64,000 nucleotides of DNA, taken from positions 4,960,001 to 5,024,000 of the forward strand of contig NZ_CP163518.1 in the NCBI RefSeq assembly GCF_041080625.1. The letters are read 5' to 3'. Source of the stretch: Streptomyces sp. CG1 (lineage in GTDB: Bacteria > Actinomycetota > Actinomycetes > Streptomycetales > Streptomycetaceae). Under the pieces are notes generated by a model, which ran no database searches, had not been told where the DNA came from, and saw nothing but the letters and a program-made list of their open reading frames with translations. The position numbers and the translations under genes were made by a program. Below are positions 42,115 through 50,880 of the stretch, one piece after another; the first letter of the stretch is position 1, and the number at the start of each line of letters is the position of its first letter.

Positions 42115-43929
42115 TCAGGACCCGTGCTTGGACTCCTCACAGGGGAGGCACCCACCGGTCCCACCACTGGTCCCGCCGGTCCCACCACTGGTCCCGCCGG
42201 TCCCACCACCGGTCCAACCACCGGTCCCACCAGTCCCGCTACCGGTCCCACCAGTCCCACCACCGGTCCCACCGGTCGGAGGGGCGGCGCCGGTCGCACC
42301 CGCGGTGCCGAAGGCCACCAGGTGGCCGTCCCGGGTCCCGACGTAGACCCGGCCGCCGTCAGTGGCGGGGACCACGAACTTGGCCGCCGTGCCGATCGGG
42401 AAGGCACGGCGCAGGTGCATCACGCCACCCACCGGCACCGCGTCGTAGACCCGCAGCTCGCCGCCGACACCGCCGGGGCCGGAGCCGGACCAGACCGCCC
42501 AGACCAGCGCGGAGCCGGGGGACGTTCCGTTGGAGGTGACCAGGGGAGAACCGGAGCCGTAGCCGAAGCCCTCGTTGCTGGTGCCCACGCTGGTCAGGGT
42601 CGGGATGCCGGAGCTGTTCACCCCGAACTTCAGCGCGCGCAGCGGCGAAGCGGCGTTGCCGATTTTGGTGGCCACGGTGTACACGTAGCCTCCGCCACCG
42701 CCCCAGACGGCGGGATGGCCCCAGATGGCCTCGAACGGTCCGGCCATGCTCACCGGTTTGTCCGTGCCGTTCGGGCCCTGGCCCATGCCACCCAGGTTGT
42801 CCCGGTCCAGCAGGAAGACCCGGCCGTCCTTGCCGACCTGCACCAGCAGGTGCGGGTGCGCGGTGGTGCCGAAACCGGTCGGAAGGGCGACGGGTCCGCC
42901 CGAGCCCAGGTCGGTGTCGTTGTGGTCCAGTGTCTTGTTGTTGGCCGGGCTGAAGAAGTCACGGGCCGAAAGGCTGCCGTTGCTGTTCACGCCGAGCCGG
43001 ACCACCGACTCGCCGAGGTTGCCGGGCGGCCTGTTGCCCGGTCCGGGGCTCGGCGAGCCTGCGATGGCGCCGTTGCCGGTGGTGAGGATGATCCGGCCGG
43101 AGCCGTCCGAGACCAGCCCGCCGCCGCTCTGCCAGATACCGGCCTCCCGGGTGTCGGAGCCGGCCTCGGCGGACCACAGGTGCAGACCGCGGGTGCCGAT
43201 GTTCACCCCCACCACGTTGCCGACGTACGGGCCGACGTCGCAGTAGGAGCCGAAGGCCGCGTACACCGAGCCGTTCAGCAGCAGCAGACCCGGCCGCTGC
43301 GCGAAGGTGAAGGGGTTGAACGGGTGGCCGGGGCTGTTGGTCGGCGTGCCCTGGATCCGCACCGGCCAGCCCGCGCGCTCGGCACCGGTGGAGGCGCTCA
43401 TCGCGTGGAAGTACCAGTGCGGGTGCTGCGCGTCCGGGCCGTCGTTGACCTTGCTGGTCAGGTAGACGGTGTTGGACGACGGGTCGTACACCGGGGTGGA
43501 GGTGATCCCGGTCTGCGGCGCGGGGTCGGCGCACGGGATCGACGAGGTGGGCCAGGCCGGGCCGAGTTGGCGGGTCCAGTGCGTCACCCCGGTGACGGCG
43601 TCGATGCCGTAGACGTAGTTGTTCTCAGTGGCGACGACCACGTTCTTACCAGTGACCAGCGGCTGGGCCAGCACCGAGCCGTTCACCGGCGTGGACCAGC
43701 GCTGTCCGAAGCTCGACGAGGACACCTGAGCCGGCGACAGGTTCGGCTCGCTCGCGTCCCACCCCGTGCGTTTGTTGTTCACGGAGATGGTGGAGTCGAT
43801 GGCCTGTGCCTGGGAGGCGAACGCGAACAGCAGCAGACCCACCGCCACGGCACCCTTCAACCGCAGCAGCCTCCATCTGCCCTTTCGTGTCGTGGTACTT
43901 CGGTCCGTCGGTGACGTGAGTCGCTTCAT
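42115..43929 (-). CDS. Secreted PQQ-like beta-propeller protein with Gly/Thr-rich CXXC tail
   Basis: A 604-aa protein. It has a Sec signal (LKGAVAVGLLLFAFASQAQA), then propeller blades with recurring WxTPVNGSVLAQPLV, YVYGIDAVTGVTHWTRQLG and VYVGTRDGHLVAFGTAG, typical of PQQ/PQQL repeats. No PQQ-enzyme catalytic motif was seen, so it may be a scaffold. The C-terminus is a Gly-Gly-Thr repeat ending CLPCEESKHGS, encoded by tandem 15- to 27-bp DNA repeats (about 42150-42290). The tail may anchor or crosslink it. Role unknown. Confidence 0.82.
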   Translation of the reverse strand: MKRLTSPTDRSTTTRKGRWRLLRLKGAVAVGLLLFAFASQAQAIDSTISVNNKRTGWDASEPNLSPAQVSSSSFGQRWSTPVNGSVLAQPLVTGKNVVVATENNYVYGIDAVTGVTHWTRQLGPAWPTSSIPCADPAPQTGITSTPVYDPSSNTVYLTSKVNDGPDAQHPHWYFHAMSASTGAERAGWPVRIQGTPTNSPGHPFNPFTFAQRPGLLLLNGSVYAAFGSYCDVGPYVGNVVGVNIGTRGLHLWSAEAGSDTREAGIWQSGGGLVSDGSGRIILTTGNGAIAGSPSPGPGNRPPGNLGESVVRLGVNSNGSLSARDFFSPANNKTLDHNDTDLGSGGPVALPTGFGTTAHPHLLVQVGKDGRVFLLDRDNLGGMGQGPNGTDKPVSMAGPFEAIWGHPAVWGGGGGYVYTVATKIGNAASPLRALKFGVNSSGIPTLTSVGTSNEGFGYGSGSPLVTSNGTSPGSALVWAVWSGSGPGGVGGELRVYDAVPVGGVMHLRRAFPIGTAAKFVVPATDGGRVYVGTRDGHLVAFGTAGATGAAPPTGGTGGGTGGTGSGTGGTGGWTGGGTGGTSGGTGGTSGGTGGCLPCEESKHGS

Positions 43930-44095
43930 GTGATCCGCCCTGGTGTCGGTCGCGCGGCCGTTCAAGTTCGGCCGACGCCGATTGTGCTGACCGGCCGTCA
44001 GGTGTTCGGGCAAACGGTCACGGCACGACGACGGATTCATTCCCAGGGAGCAACGGATACGGGAAAGGACGAGGATGCGCCGGCCCTTCACCCCG

Positions 44096-44146
44096 GACGA
44101 AGAGGGAGAAAGGGAGAACGGGAGAAGGGGAGAAGGGGAAGAGGTG
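44096..44146. repeat. Polypurine tract
   Basis: About 50 bases of nearly pure G/A on the plus strand with repeated GGGAGAA units, in the 300-bp gap upstream of the beta-propeller gene. No gene is seen in the gap 43930-44234. The tract could adopt triplex or other unusual DNA structure. Confidence 0.7.
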
Positions 44147-44234
44147 GACCGGATGCTGTGGCTCTCCCCCGCCCCCGCCGCCCGCAGCCACGTGTGACGC
44201 GGGCGCTCAACCCCCTCACACGCTCAACGCCCCG

Positions 44235-44480
44235 TCACAGTCCCGCGAGATGCGTCTCCGCGTCCGTACGGGCCTGGCTGCGGGCTCTGCGGGCCGGGCC
44301 GCGCCAGCCGCAGCTGCAGGCGGCCACGCAGAACCGGCCCACTTCGGTCGTCGTCGTGCGATGTCCCTGCCCCGACCGGGCAGGTTCCGGCTCGTCCCGC
44401 TGTGCCGCGCTGACTGTCACCCCGACAACGTTACCCACCCGGCGCCGACAGGGCTCACACGGCGCTCGTACGAGGCTCAT
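44235..44480 (-). CDS. Hypothetical 81-aa protein with CSCGW motif
   Basis: The protein starts MSLVRAPCEPCRRRVGN and ends CVAACSCGWRGPARRARSQA followed by RTDAETHLAGL. Two cysteine pairs (CEPC and CSCG) could bind zinc. The C-terminal CGWRGPARRA block recurs in small Streptomyces proteins that I recall but cannot name. ATG 44480 follows GGAGAGG. It is divergent from the lipoprotein gene. Confidence 0.6.
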   Translation of the reverse strand: MSLVRAPCEPCRRRVGNVVGVTVSAAQRDEPEPARSGQGHRTTTTEVGRFCVAACSCGWRGPARRARSQARTDAETHLAGL

Positions 44481-44585
44481 ACGCCTCTCCCCGGCTCCCG
44501 GCCGCGCGTGACAACACCTCCTACCCGTCGTTAACCGGACGACAGGGGGCCCGTGACGGACGTACCGGCTGGGGGTAGGCAGGCG

Positions 44586-45464
44586 ATGGATCGGCGGCAG
44601 CACAGGAACGCGGGCAGGACGTTCGTCGCGGTCGGCATCATGCTCGGCCTGGGGGCGGGTGCCACGGGGTGTTCCGGCGCCGGGGCCGCCGCGGAGGACG
44701 TCAAGGGCGGGGGCGGCCCGGTCGCCGTCCTGCACCGGGCCGCCGACACGCTGGGCGGCGCGGGCACCTCCAAGGCCACCACCTCCATGGAGATGGCCAC
44801 GGGCGGCACCCGGGTCACCATCCGCGGCCAGGGTGTCTACGACTACCGGCACCGGCTCGGCCGGCTCACGGTCGTCCTGCCCGAGGACCCGGCGGGCACC
44901 GCCGAGCACCAGCCGATCACCGAACTCCTCGCGCCCGGCGCCCTGTTCATGAAGAACCGGGGCGCGGGCGTGCCGGCAACCAAGTGGGTGCGGGTGGACA
45001 CCGCCACGCTGTCCGACGGCAACCTCGTCACCGGCGGCGCGACCGATCCGTACGCGGCGGCCGAGGTGCTGCGCGGGACGCGGACGGCGACGTACGTCGG
45101 CCGGACCGAGGTCGGCGGGACCACGGTGCGGCACTACCAGGGCACGGCGGACCTGAGCGGCGCGGCGCGCCATGCCTCCGCCGAGAACCGGGAGGCACTG
45201 GCCGCGGCGGCGAAAGGGTTCGCCACGGCCGAGGTTCCGTTCGACGCCTATCTCGACGACCAGGGCCGCATCCGCAAGCTCAGGCAGCGCTTCAGCTTCG
45301 TCAACGGCCGGCAGCAGACCCCCGTGGCGGTCGCCTCGACGACCCTGCTGTACGACTTCGGCGCCCCCGCCGACGTACGGCTGCCGCGCCCGGCGGACAT
45401 CTACGCGGGCCGTATCGCCGAGGACGGCGGCCCGAAGGATGACAGCGCGAAGGACGGGCACTAG
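44586..45464 (+). CDS. Putative lipoprotein
   Basis: A 292-aa exported lipoprotein with a signal peptide ending in a lipobox GAGATGC (lipidated Cys29). The body resembles LppX/LprG-like proteins that present beta-sheet baths for lipids (TSMEMATGGTRVTIRGQG, VRHYQGTADLS, DAYLDDQGRIRKLRQRF). ATG 44586 gives a compact signal peptide; GTG 44553 with its own AGGGGG is the alternative. Function not established. Confidence 0.8.
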   Translation: MDRRQHRNAGRTFVAVGIMLGLGAGATGCSGAGAAAEDVKGGGGPVAVLHRAADTLGGAGTSKATTSMEMATGGTRVTIRGQGVYDYRHRLGRLTVVLPEDPAGTAEHQPITELLAPGALFMKNRGAGVPATKWVRVDTATLSDGNLVTGGATDPYAAAEVLRGTRTATYVGRTEVGGTTVRHYQGTADLSGAARHASAENREALAAAAKGFATAEVPFDAYLDDQGRIRKLRQRFSFVNGRQQTPVAVASTTLLYDFGAPADVRLPRPADIYAGRIAEDGGPKDDSAKDGH

Positions 45465-45565
45465 TCCTGGGTGCCACCCCGTAAGTAGCCCGTCCGTGCC
45501 ATGCGCGGTCTGTAGGGCGCTGCCTACTCTAGGAAGTGGGTGACTGTGGAAAAGAGGTGAGGCAA

Positions 45566-45733
45566 GTGGCTCCGGTCGGCGGTACGGCGGTGCAGGACCA
45601 CGTGGCCCTCGCCGAGATCGAGCTGTGCGGAGAGCTGATCATCGCGGCCTCCGCGGCCGAGGACCGGCTCAGCCTGGAGAGCATCGACGAGGTGCTGCGG
45701 GTGGCCGAAGAACGGAGTCCCGAGAGCTCCTGA
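45566..45733 (+). CDS. Small conserved hypothetical protein
   Basis: A 55-aa protein starting with GTG 45566 behind GAGGTGAGG. It starts VAPVGGTAVQDHVALAEIEL and ends SLESIDEVLRVAEERSPESS; helical, acidic and soluble. Its sequence is typical of a small protein I associate with Streptomyces, but its function is unknown. It converges with csoR. Confidence 0.65.
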   Translation: MAPVGGTAVQDHVALAEIELCGELIIAASAAEDRLSLESIDEVLRVAEERSPESS

Positions 45734-45790
45734 GAAGCCCTCCGGGCTCCTTCCGGGATCCTTCCGCGCTCCCTCCGGGATCCTTTCGGT

Positions 45791-46135
45791 TCAGGACCGC
45801 AGCAGACGGCCGATCGCCTTCGTCGCCTCGTCCACCTTCGTGTCGATCTCGTCGCCACCCTTGAGAGCCGCGTCGGCCACACAGTGCCGCAGATGCTCCT
45901 CCAGCAGTTGCAGCGCGAAGGACTGCAGCGCCTTGGTGGAGGCGGAGACCTGGGTGAGTATGTCGATGCAGTAGGTGTCCTCTTCGACCATCCGCTGCAG
46001 CCCGCGGATCTGCCCCTCGATCCGGCGCAGCCGCTTGAGGTGCTCGTCCTTCTGCTTGTGATACCCGTGCGTGGTGTGTGCGGGCTCACTCGCGGTCTCG
46101 GAGGGTGCCGTGGCGCCGGCCTCAGTCGTCGTCAT
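45791..46135 (-). CDS. csoR: CsoR copper-sensing repressor
   Basis: A 114-aa CsoR-family four-helix protein. The Cu(I) ligands of the X-C-H-C fingerprint are present: Cys56 (TYCIDILTQ), His81 and Cys85 (EEHLRHC). The RNA-binding-like basic helix HLKRLRRIEGQIRGLQRM is the DNA-contacting part. In copper excess it releases DNA. Its own operator lies upstream at 46170-46186. No copper transporter or chaperone gene lies in the window. Confidence 0.93.
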   Translation of the reverse strand: MTTTEAGATAPSETASEPAHTTHGYHKQKDEHLKRLRRIEGQIRGLQRMVEEDTYCIDILTQVSASTKALQSFALQLLEEHLRHCVADAALKGGDEIDTKVDEATKAIGRLLRS

Positions 46136-46169
46136 CGCGATCCTCCATCTCGGTACGAGCCGTTAATAG

Positions 46170-46186
46170 ATACCCCTGGTGGGTAT
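46170..46186. promoter_or_regulatory. CsoR operator
   Basis: ATACCC-CTGGT-GGGTAT, an inverted repeat 35 bp upstream of the csoR start, matches the known CsoR pattern of a TACCC/GGGTA palindrome. Probably autoregulatory. Confidence 0.75.
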
Positions 46187-46341
46187 ATCGTAACGAACTC
46201 TGAGGGGTAAGGAGCCCTTGGTGCGCCCCCGTGCTGATCACTCTGCCCGATGGGCGACACTGGGATGCGGCCCGATAGCCGTGGCCGGATGATGCGCCTA
46301 GCATCAGCCTGACCGAAACCGAAGCACCCCGAGGACCCCAC

Positions 46342-46962
46342 GTGCGCTTTCGTCTGACCCCCAGGGAGACGAGCTTCTATGACATGTTCGCCGCATCCGC
46401 GGACAACATCGTCACCGGCTCGAAACTCCTGATGGAACTGCTCGGGGCGGACGCACCTGCCCGTGCCGAGATCGCAGAGCGTATGCGGGCCGCGGAACAC
46501 GCAGGTGACGACGCCACGCATGCGATCTTCCACCAGCTGAACTCCTCGTTCATCACGCCGTTCGACCGCGAGGACATCTACTCCCTCGCATCGTCCCTCG
46601 ACGACATCATGGACTTCATGGAGGAGGCCGTCGACCTGGTCGTCCTCTACAACGTCGAGGAACTGCCGAAGGGCGTCGAGCAGCAGATCGAGGTGCTGGC
46701 CCGGGCGGCCGAGCTGACGGCGGAGGCGATGCCGCACCTGCGCACCCTGGAGAACCTCACCGAGTACTGGATCGAGGTCAACCGTCTGGAGAACCAGGCG
46801 GACCAGATCCACCGCAAGCTGCTGGCCCACCTCTTCAACGGCAAGTACGACGCGATCGAGGTGCTCAAGCTCAAGCAGATCGTGGACGTCCTGGAAGAGG
46901 CGGCCGACGCGTTCGAGCACGTGGCGAACACGGTGGAGACCATCGCCGTCAAGGAGTCCTGA
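46342..46962 (+). CDS. Pit accessory protein (DUF47, PhoU-like)
   Basis: A 206-aa all-helical DUF47/PhoU-like protein: FYDMFAASADNIVTGSKLLM, acidic metal-binding helix REDIYSLASSLDDIMDFMEE, VNRLENQADQIHRKLL. Such proteins pair with Pit phosphate transporters and modulate them. GTG 46342 is the start, and pitH1 begins seven bases after its stop. In S. coelicolor the pair is known, from memory, as pap-pitH1. Confidence 0.92.
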   Translation: MRFRLTPRETSFYDMFAASADNIVTGSKLLMELLGADAPARAEIAERMRAAEHAGDDATHAIFHQLNSSFITPFDREDIYSLASSLDDIMDFMEEAVDLVVLYNVEELPKGVEQQIEVLARAAELTAEAMPHLRTLENLTEYWIEVNRLENQADQIHRKLLAHLFNGKYDAIEVLKLKQIVDVLEEAADAFEHVANTVETIAVKES

Positions 46963-46969
46963 GGCGTCG

Positions 46970-47968
46970 ATGGACACCTTCGCCCTGGTCGTGACCATCG
47001 CGGTCGCGCTCTTTTTCACGTACACGAACGGCTTCCACGACTCGGCGAACGCGATCGCGACGTCGGTGTCGACGCGGGCGCTGACCCCGCGGGCGGCTCT
47101 CGCCATGGCGGCGGTGATGAACCTCGCCGGTGCCTTCCTGGGCTCGGGCGTCGCCAAGACGGTCAGCGAGGGCCTGATCGCAACGCCCTCCGGCTCCACG
47201 GGAATGGGCATCCTCTTCGCCGCCCTGGTCGCCGCGATCACCTGGAACCTGATCACCTGGTACTTCGGTCTCCCGTCCTCCTCCTCCCACGCCCTGTTCG
47301 GCGGTCTGGTGGGAGCGGCCCTGGCGGGCGGTACGGCGGTCCACTGGAACGGCGTCGTCGACAAGATCATCATCCCGATGTTCCTGTCCCCGGTGGTGGG
47401 CCTGATCGTCGGCTACCTGGTCATGCTGGCCATCATGTGGCTGTTCCGCCGCGCCAACCCGCACAAGGCGAAGCGGGGCTTCCGCATAGCGCAAACGGTC
47501 TCGGCCGCCGGAATGGCTCTCGGTCACGGTCTCCAGGACGCGCAGAAGACCATGGGCGTGGTCGTGATGGCACTGGTGATTTCCGGCCATGAGACGTTCG
47601 GCGACCCGATCCCGGTCTGGGTGAAGCTGGTCTCGGCGGTCATGCTGTCGCTCGGCACGTACGCCGGCGGCTGGCGCATCATGCGCACACTGGGCCGCAA
47701 GATCATCGAACTGGACCCCCCGCAGGGCTTCGCCGCGGAGGCCACCGGCGCCTCGATCATGTTCGGCACGGCGTTCCTCTTCAAGGCGCCGATCTCCACG
47801 ACCCACGTCATCACCTCGGCCATCATGGGCGTGGGCGCGACCAAGCGCCTCAACGCCGTCCGCTGGGGCGTGGCCAAGAACATCGTCCTGGGCTGGTTCA
47901 TCACGATGCCGGCGGCGGCCCTGGTCGCAGCCGTGGCCCTCGGCCTCCTCAAGCTGACGGTGCTGTAG
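46970..47968 (+). CDS. pitH1: Low-affinity inorganic phosphate transporter (Pit family)
   Basis: A 332-aa PiT-family permease with about ten membrane helices. Both family signatures are present: TNGFHDSANAIATSVSTRAL near the N-terminus and the repeated GLQDAQKTMGV plus ITTHV-like STTHVITSAIMGVGATKRL in the second half. It imports metal-phosphate with protons. Cotranscribed with the DUF47 protein. The island at 48-52.3 kb separates it from the pst operon. Confidence 0.95.
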   Translation: MDTFALVVTIAVALFFTYTNGFHDSANAIATSVSTRALTPRAALAMAAVMNLAGAFLGSGVAKTVSEGLIATPSGSTGMGILFAALVAAITWNLITWYFGLPSSSSHALFGGLVGAALAGGTAVHWNGVVDKIIIPMFLSPVVGLIVGYLVMLAIMWLFRRANPHKAKRGFRIAQTVSAAGMALGHGLQDAQKTMGVVVMALVISGHETFGDPIPVWVKLVSAVMLSLGTYAGGWRIMRTLGRKIIELDPPQGFAAEATGASIMFGTAFLFKAPISTTHVITSAIMGVGATKRLNAVRWGVAKNIVLGWFITMPAAALVAAVALGLLKLTVL

Positions 47969-48072
47969 TTCTTTTTCCCACCCGCCCACCCGCCTCGGTC
48001 GGCTGAGAAGCTGACCAAGGGGGTGGGCATTGTGCTGTCAGTCCGCGTACTGCGGGAGCTGTGTCCCCTGCG

Positions 48073-49111
48073 TCACTTGGCTGGTGCGAGCCGGAATTCG
48101 TCGTGCAGCCCCTTGGTGTCCACGCCCGGGAAGAGGCTGACGTGGCCGTCGCTCCAGCGGACGATGATGTCGTCGGCAGTGGTGTTGGCGGTGAAGGCGC
48201 CGGCGGCGACGACGGTGGCGTCGGCCCAGTTCGACTTGTCGGGCTTGGCGGGCCGGATCTTGATCTCGCCGGGCAGGGACTTGCCGTTCATGCCGGGGTA
48301 GATGGTGGTCTCACCGTCCGACCAGCGCACCAGCAGGTCATCGGTGGTCTTGCCGGTGAAGGAGCCGCTGGTGAGCTGGGTGGCGTGGGGCCATGTGGTG
48401 TTCTTCGCGACGACCTGGGTCTGCTTCTTCAGGCCGTTGACCGCCACGTCGTTGAAGACGGAGACGTGGCCGTCCTTCCAGTCCACCAGCAGGTCGTCGC
48501 GGTGACCGCCCGCGGTGAAGCGGCCGCCGACCAGCTGGAAGGCGTCGTCCCTCCAGGTCTCGTTCTTCGCCGGGGCGAGCTGCTTCTCGCCGTGGAACCC
48601 CTTGGCGTCGACGGTGGTGTACAAGGTCATCTCCCCGTCGATCCAGCGCACCACCAGCCCGTCCGTGCCGCCGCCCGTGTTGACGCTGGTGACGGAGAGC
48701 GCCTTGAGCCAGATGCTCTTCCGTGGCGCCAGCTGGTACTCGGCGGAGAAGGGGTGGGCGGGGTCGTTGCCCTCGCCGCCCTGGTAGAGCGTGACCTCCC
48801 CGTCGTCCCAGACGACGATCAGGTCCATGTGACGGGTGCCGCCCGCCGAGCCGCCGGTGTAGTAGCCCGCGGTCATCTGCACGGCGTTCTCCCACGGGGC
48901 GCCCGCGAAGGCGGGGCCGTAGGCGACCTGCTGCACCCAGCCCGCCAGATCGTCGACCCGGGCGGCGCTCGCTCCCGTGCGGGTCTCCGCCGGGTCGGTT
49001 CCCAGGCACCCCCCCTGCCAGGACTGGCTGTTGACGCCTACGACCACAGTGCGTCCGTTCGCCGTGCCCAGCGTGGGGCCGCCGGTGTCGCCCTTGCAGA
49101 CCGACCAGGCA
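48073..49111 (-). pseudogene. 5'-truncated trypsin-like/VCBS-repeat protein
   Basis: The frame begins abruptly inside a trypsin-like S1 domain at VCKGDTGGPTL (the nucleophile position is Thr, not Ser) and continues GWVQQVAYG, the end of that domain. Five or so FG-GAP/VCBS-like beta repeats follow (DLIVVWDDGEVTLYQGG, GLVVRWIDGEMTLYTT, DLLVDWKDGHVSVFND, DIIVRWSDGHVSLFPG). The signal peptide and catalytic His/Asp are missing. Sequence upstream belongs to an oppositely oriented toxin gene, so the 5' end was lost at a junction near 49100-49112. Confidence 0.75.
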
Positions 49112-50542
49112 GGCAAGTACGCCGCCGACGCGAAGAAGTCCGCCGATCAGGCGCAGGACAGCGCCAATCAGGCAGCCGATTCCGCAAAGACCGCCCGCAG
49201 CGCCGCCGACCGCGCTGACCAGGACACGGCCAGCGCCGACGAGTCGGCTGCGCAGGCGGAATTCTCCGCGGACTACGCACGGAACTCGGCTTACGCCGCC
49301 AACGATGCCGCCGACGAGGCTTGGGACGACGCCGTCAGGGCTCGCGAGAGCGCCACCGAGGCCAAGTCCGAGGCGTCCAAGGCATGGTCCGACGTGGTGG
49401 CCAAGCTCCGGGCCGAGGAGGCCGCGGCCCGCAAGCAGGCCGAGGAGCAGCGCCAGCAGCAGCGCGAGAAGGAGAGGCAGGCAAAGGAGCAGAAGCGCTG
49501 CATCGCCTACATGTCCCGGGACAACCTCCCGCCCTGCGGACTGGCCGGCCAGCCGGTCGAACTGCCCGAGGCGTCCCCGGACCTGGCCAAGCTTCTGCTG
49601 AAGGGCGGCATGGAGGTCTTCGGCGTCAACGACCTCATCGACTGCGCCAAAAATCCCACGCTCGGCAAATGCGCCCTCGCCGTGGTCGGCGTACTCCCCA
49701 TTGGCAAACTGAAACTTCTCAAGAAAGCCGCCGACGGCGTCGAGGACATCGCCGAGGCCTCCCGCGCCGCAAAGGCCGCAGAGAAGTGCCTGCAGTGTTT
49801 CCTCGCCGGCACCAAGGTCCTCATGGCCGACGGCACGACGAAGAACATTGAGTCCGTCGAGATCGGCGACCAGGTCCTCGCCACCGACCCGATGACCGGG
49901 GTCACCGGAGCGCGAACGGTGACCGACCTGATCGTCACCGAACACGACAAGCACTTCAGCGACCTCACGATCGCCACCCGCCGCGGCATCGAGCATCTCA
50001 CCGCCACGAACGAGCATCCGTTCTGGTCACCCTCGGCCGGAGCCTGGGTGGCGGCCGGCCGGCTGCGCGCAGGGTCGACCCTCCGGACCGTCGACGGCAC
50101 CACCGTCACCGTCCGACACAACCGCTCCTTCGAGAAGACCGCCCGGACATACAACCTCACCGTCGCCGACCTCCACACGTACTACGTACTGGCAGGCGAG
50201 ACGCCGATCCTCGTCCACAACGCGAACTGCAACATCGCTGAAGCACGACGTCTCCAGGCCAAGCTGGCCGCCGAGGAACTCGCGGGCGCCGACGGGCACG
50301 CCTTCCGCAAGCACGTCGTGGAGCAGGGGGAGTTTCCCGGCATCCAGACACGTGAGCAGTTCGCCGAGATGGTCGAGGACGTCGTGCTCAACGGGGAACG
50401 GCGAGTCGCGGGCGGCGGACGCAGCGCCTACTGGCGCAACGGAGTGATCGTGATCAGGAACCCCAATTCCCGGGACGGGGGCACCGTCTTCGCTCCCAAG
50501 GACGGCAAGCAATACTTCCTTACGAACTTCAGGCCGGAATAG
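49112..50542 (+). pseudogene. N-terminally truncated HINT-domain polymorphic toxin
   Basis: The sequence joins at GKYAADAKKSADQAQDSA, the Ala/Asp-rich coiled coil that precedes HINT in large secreted Streptomyces toxins. The signal peptide and ALF-type repeats are absent. A KQAEEQRQQQREKERQ coil, a cysteine-bounded linker and a full HINT domain follow (CFLAGTKVLMADGTTKNIES to YYVLAGETPILVHN). The last about 80 residues are the toxin (HAFRKHVVEQGEFPGIQTRE, GGRSAYWRNGVIVIRNPNS), perhaps a BECR-fold RNase. The frame is open upstream to GTG 48977 through antisense protease sequence. Confidence 0.75.
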
Positions 50543-50554
50543 GAGGATTTGACC

Positions 50555-50746
50555 ATGCAGGTGGAGGATCGTGGTGCAGAGATCGTGGTCTCGATGCCCC
50601 GGGAGGAGTTCTTCCTCGTGATGTCGCTGATGAGCGAAGCGGTCGAGACGGGTGACGATCGCGACTTCCAGACGCGTACAGGCGCGACGAAGGACGAGGT
50701 GCGGGCCATTCTGCGCAGCCTGCCCGATCTGCGGTTCGGCTACTAG
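50555..50746 (+). CDS. Candidate immunity protein for the HINT toxin
   Basis: A 63-aa acidic protein starting at ATG 50555 behind a perfect AGGAGG, 12 bp after the toxin stop. It starts MQVEDRGAEIVVSMPREEFF, then LVMSLMSEAVETGDDRDFQT. Location right after a polymorphic toxin C-terminus, small size and acidity fit an immunity protein. No family was recognised. Confidence 0.65.
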   Translation: MQVEDRGAEIVVSMPREEFFLVMSLMSEAVETGDDRDFQTRTGATKDEVRAILRSLPDLRFGY

Positions 50747-50849
50747 GGCCTGCCATGCCGCGCCGGTGCGACGCGGCAGTATGCCGGATCTGCTGAGGAT
50801 GCTCCTACAGTAGCCGAATTCGAACGGGCCGCTTCGGCGGAGGAATGGA

Positions 50850-50880
50850 TGGGTCCCTCGGTTCCGAGCCGAGGGACCCA
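50850..50880. terminator. Strong hairpin terminator of the toxin/immunity unit
   Basis: TGGGTCCCTCGG (50850-50861) pairs perfectly with CCGAGGGACCCA (50869-50880) around a seven-base loop. Confidence 0.7.

Noticed and set aside
42150..42290. DNA repeats considered as intergenic repeat array
   Set aside because: They lie in frame inside the beta-propeller gene and encode its Gly-Gly-Thr tail.
45724..45790. Short TCCGGGATCCTT-type repeats between two convergent genes
   Set aside because: Only two imperfect copies, no clear hairpin or function; ordinary intergenic sequence.
48338..50017. 559-codon minus-strand frame crossing the toxin/protease junction
   Set aside because: It reads antisense to the toxin and out of frame with the protease remnant; Arg/Gly-rich noise.
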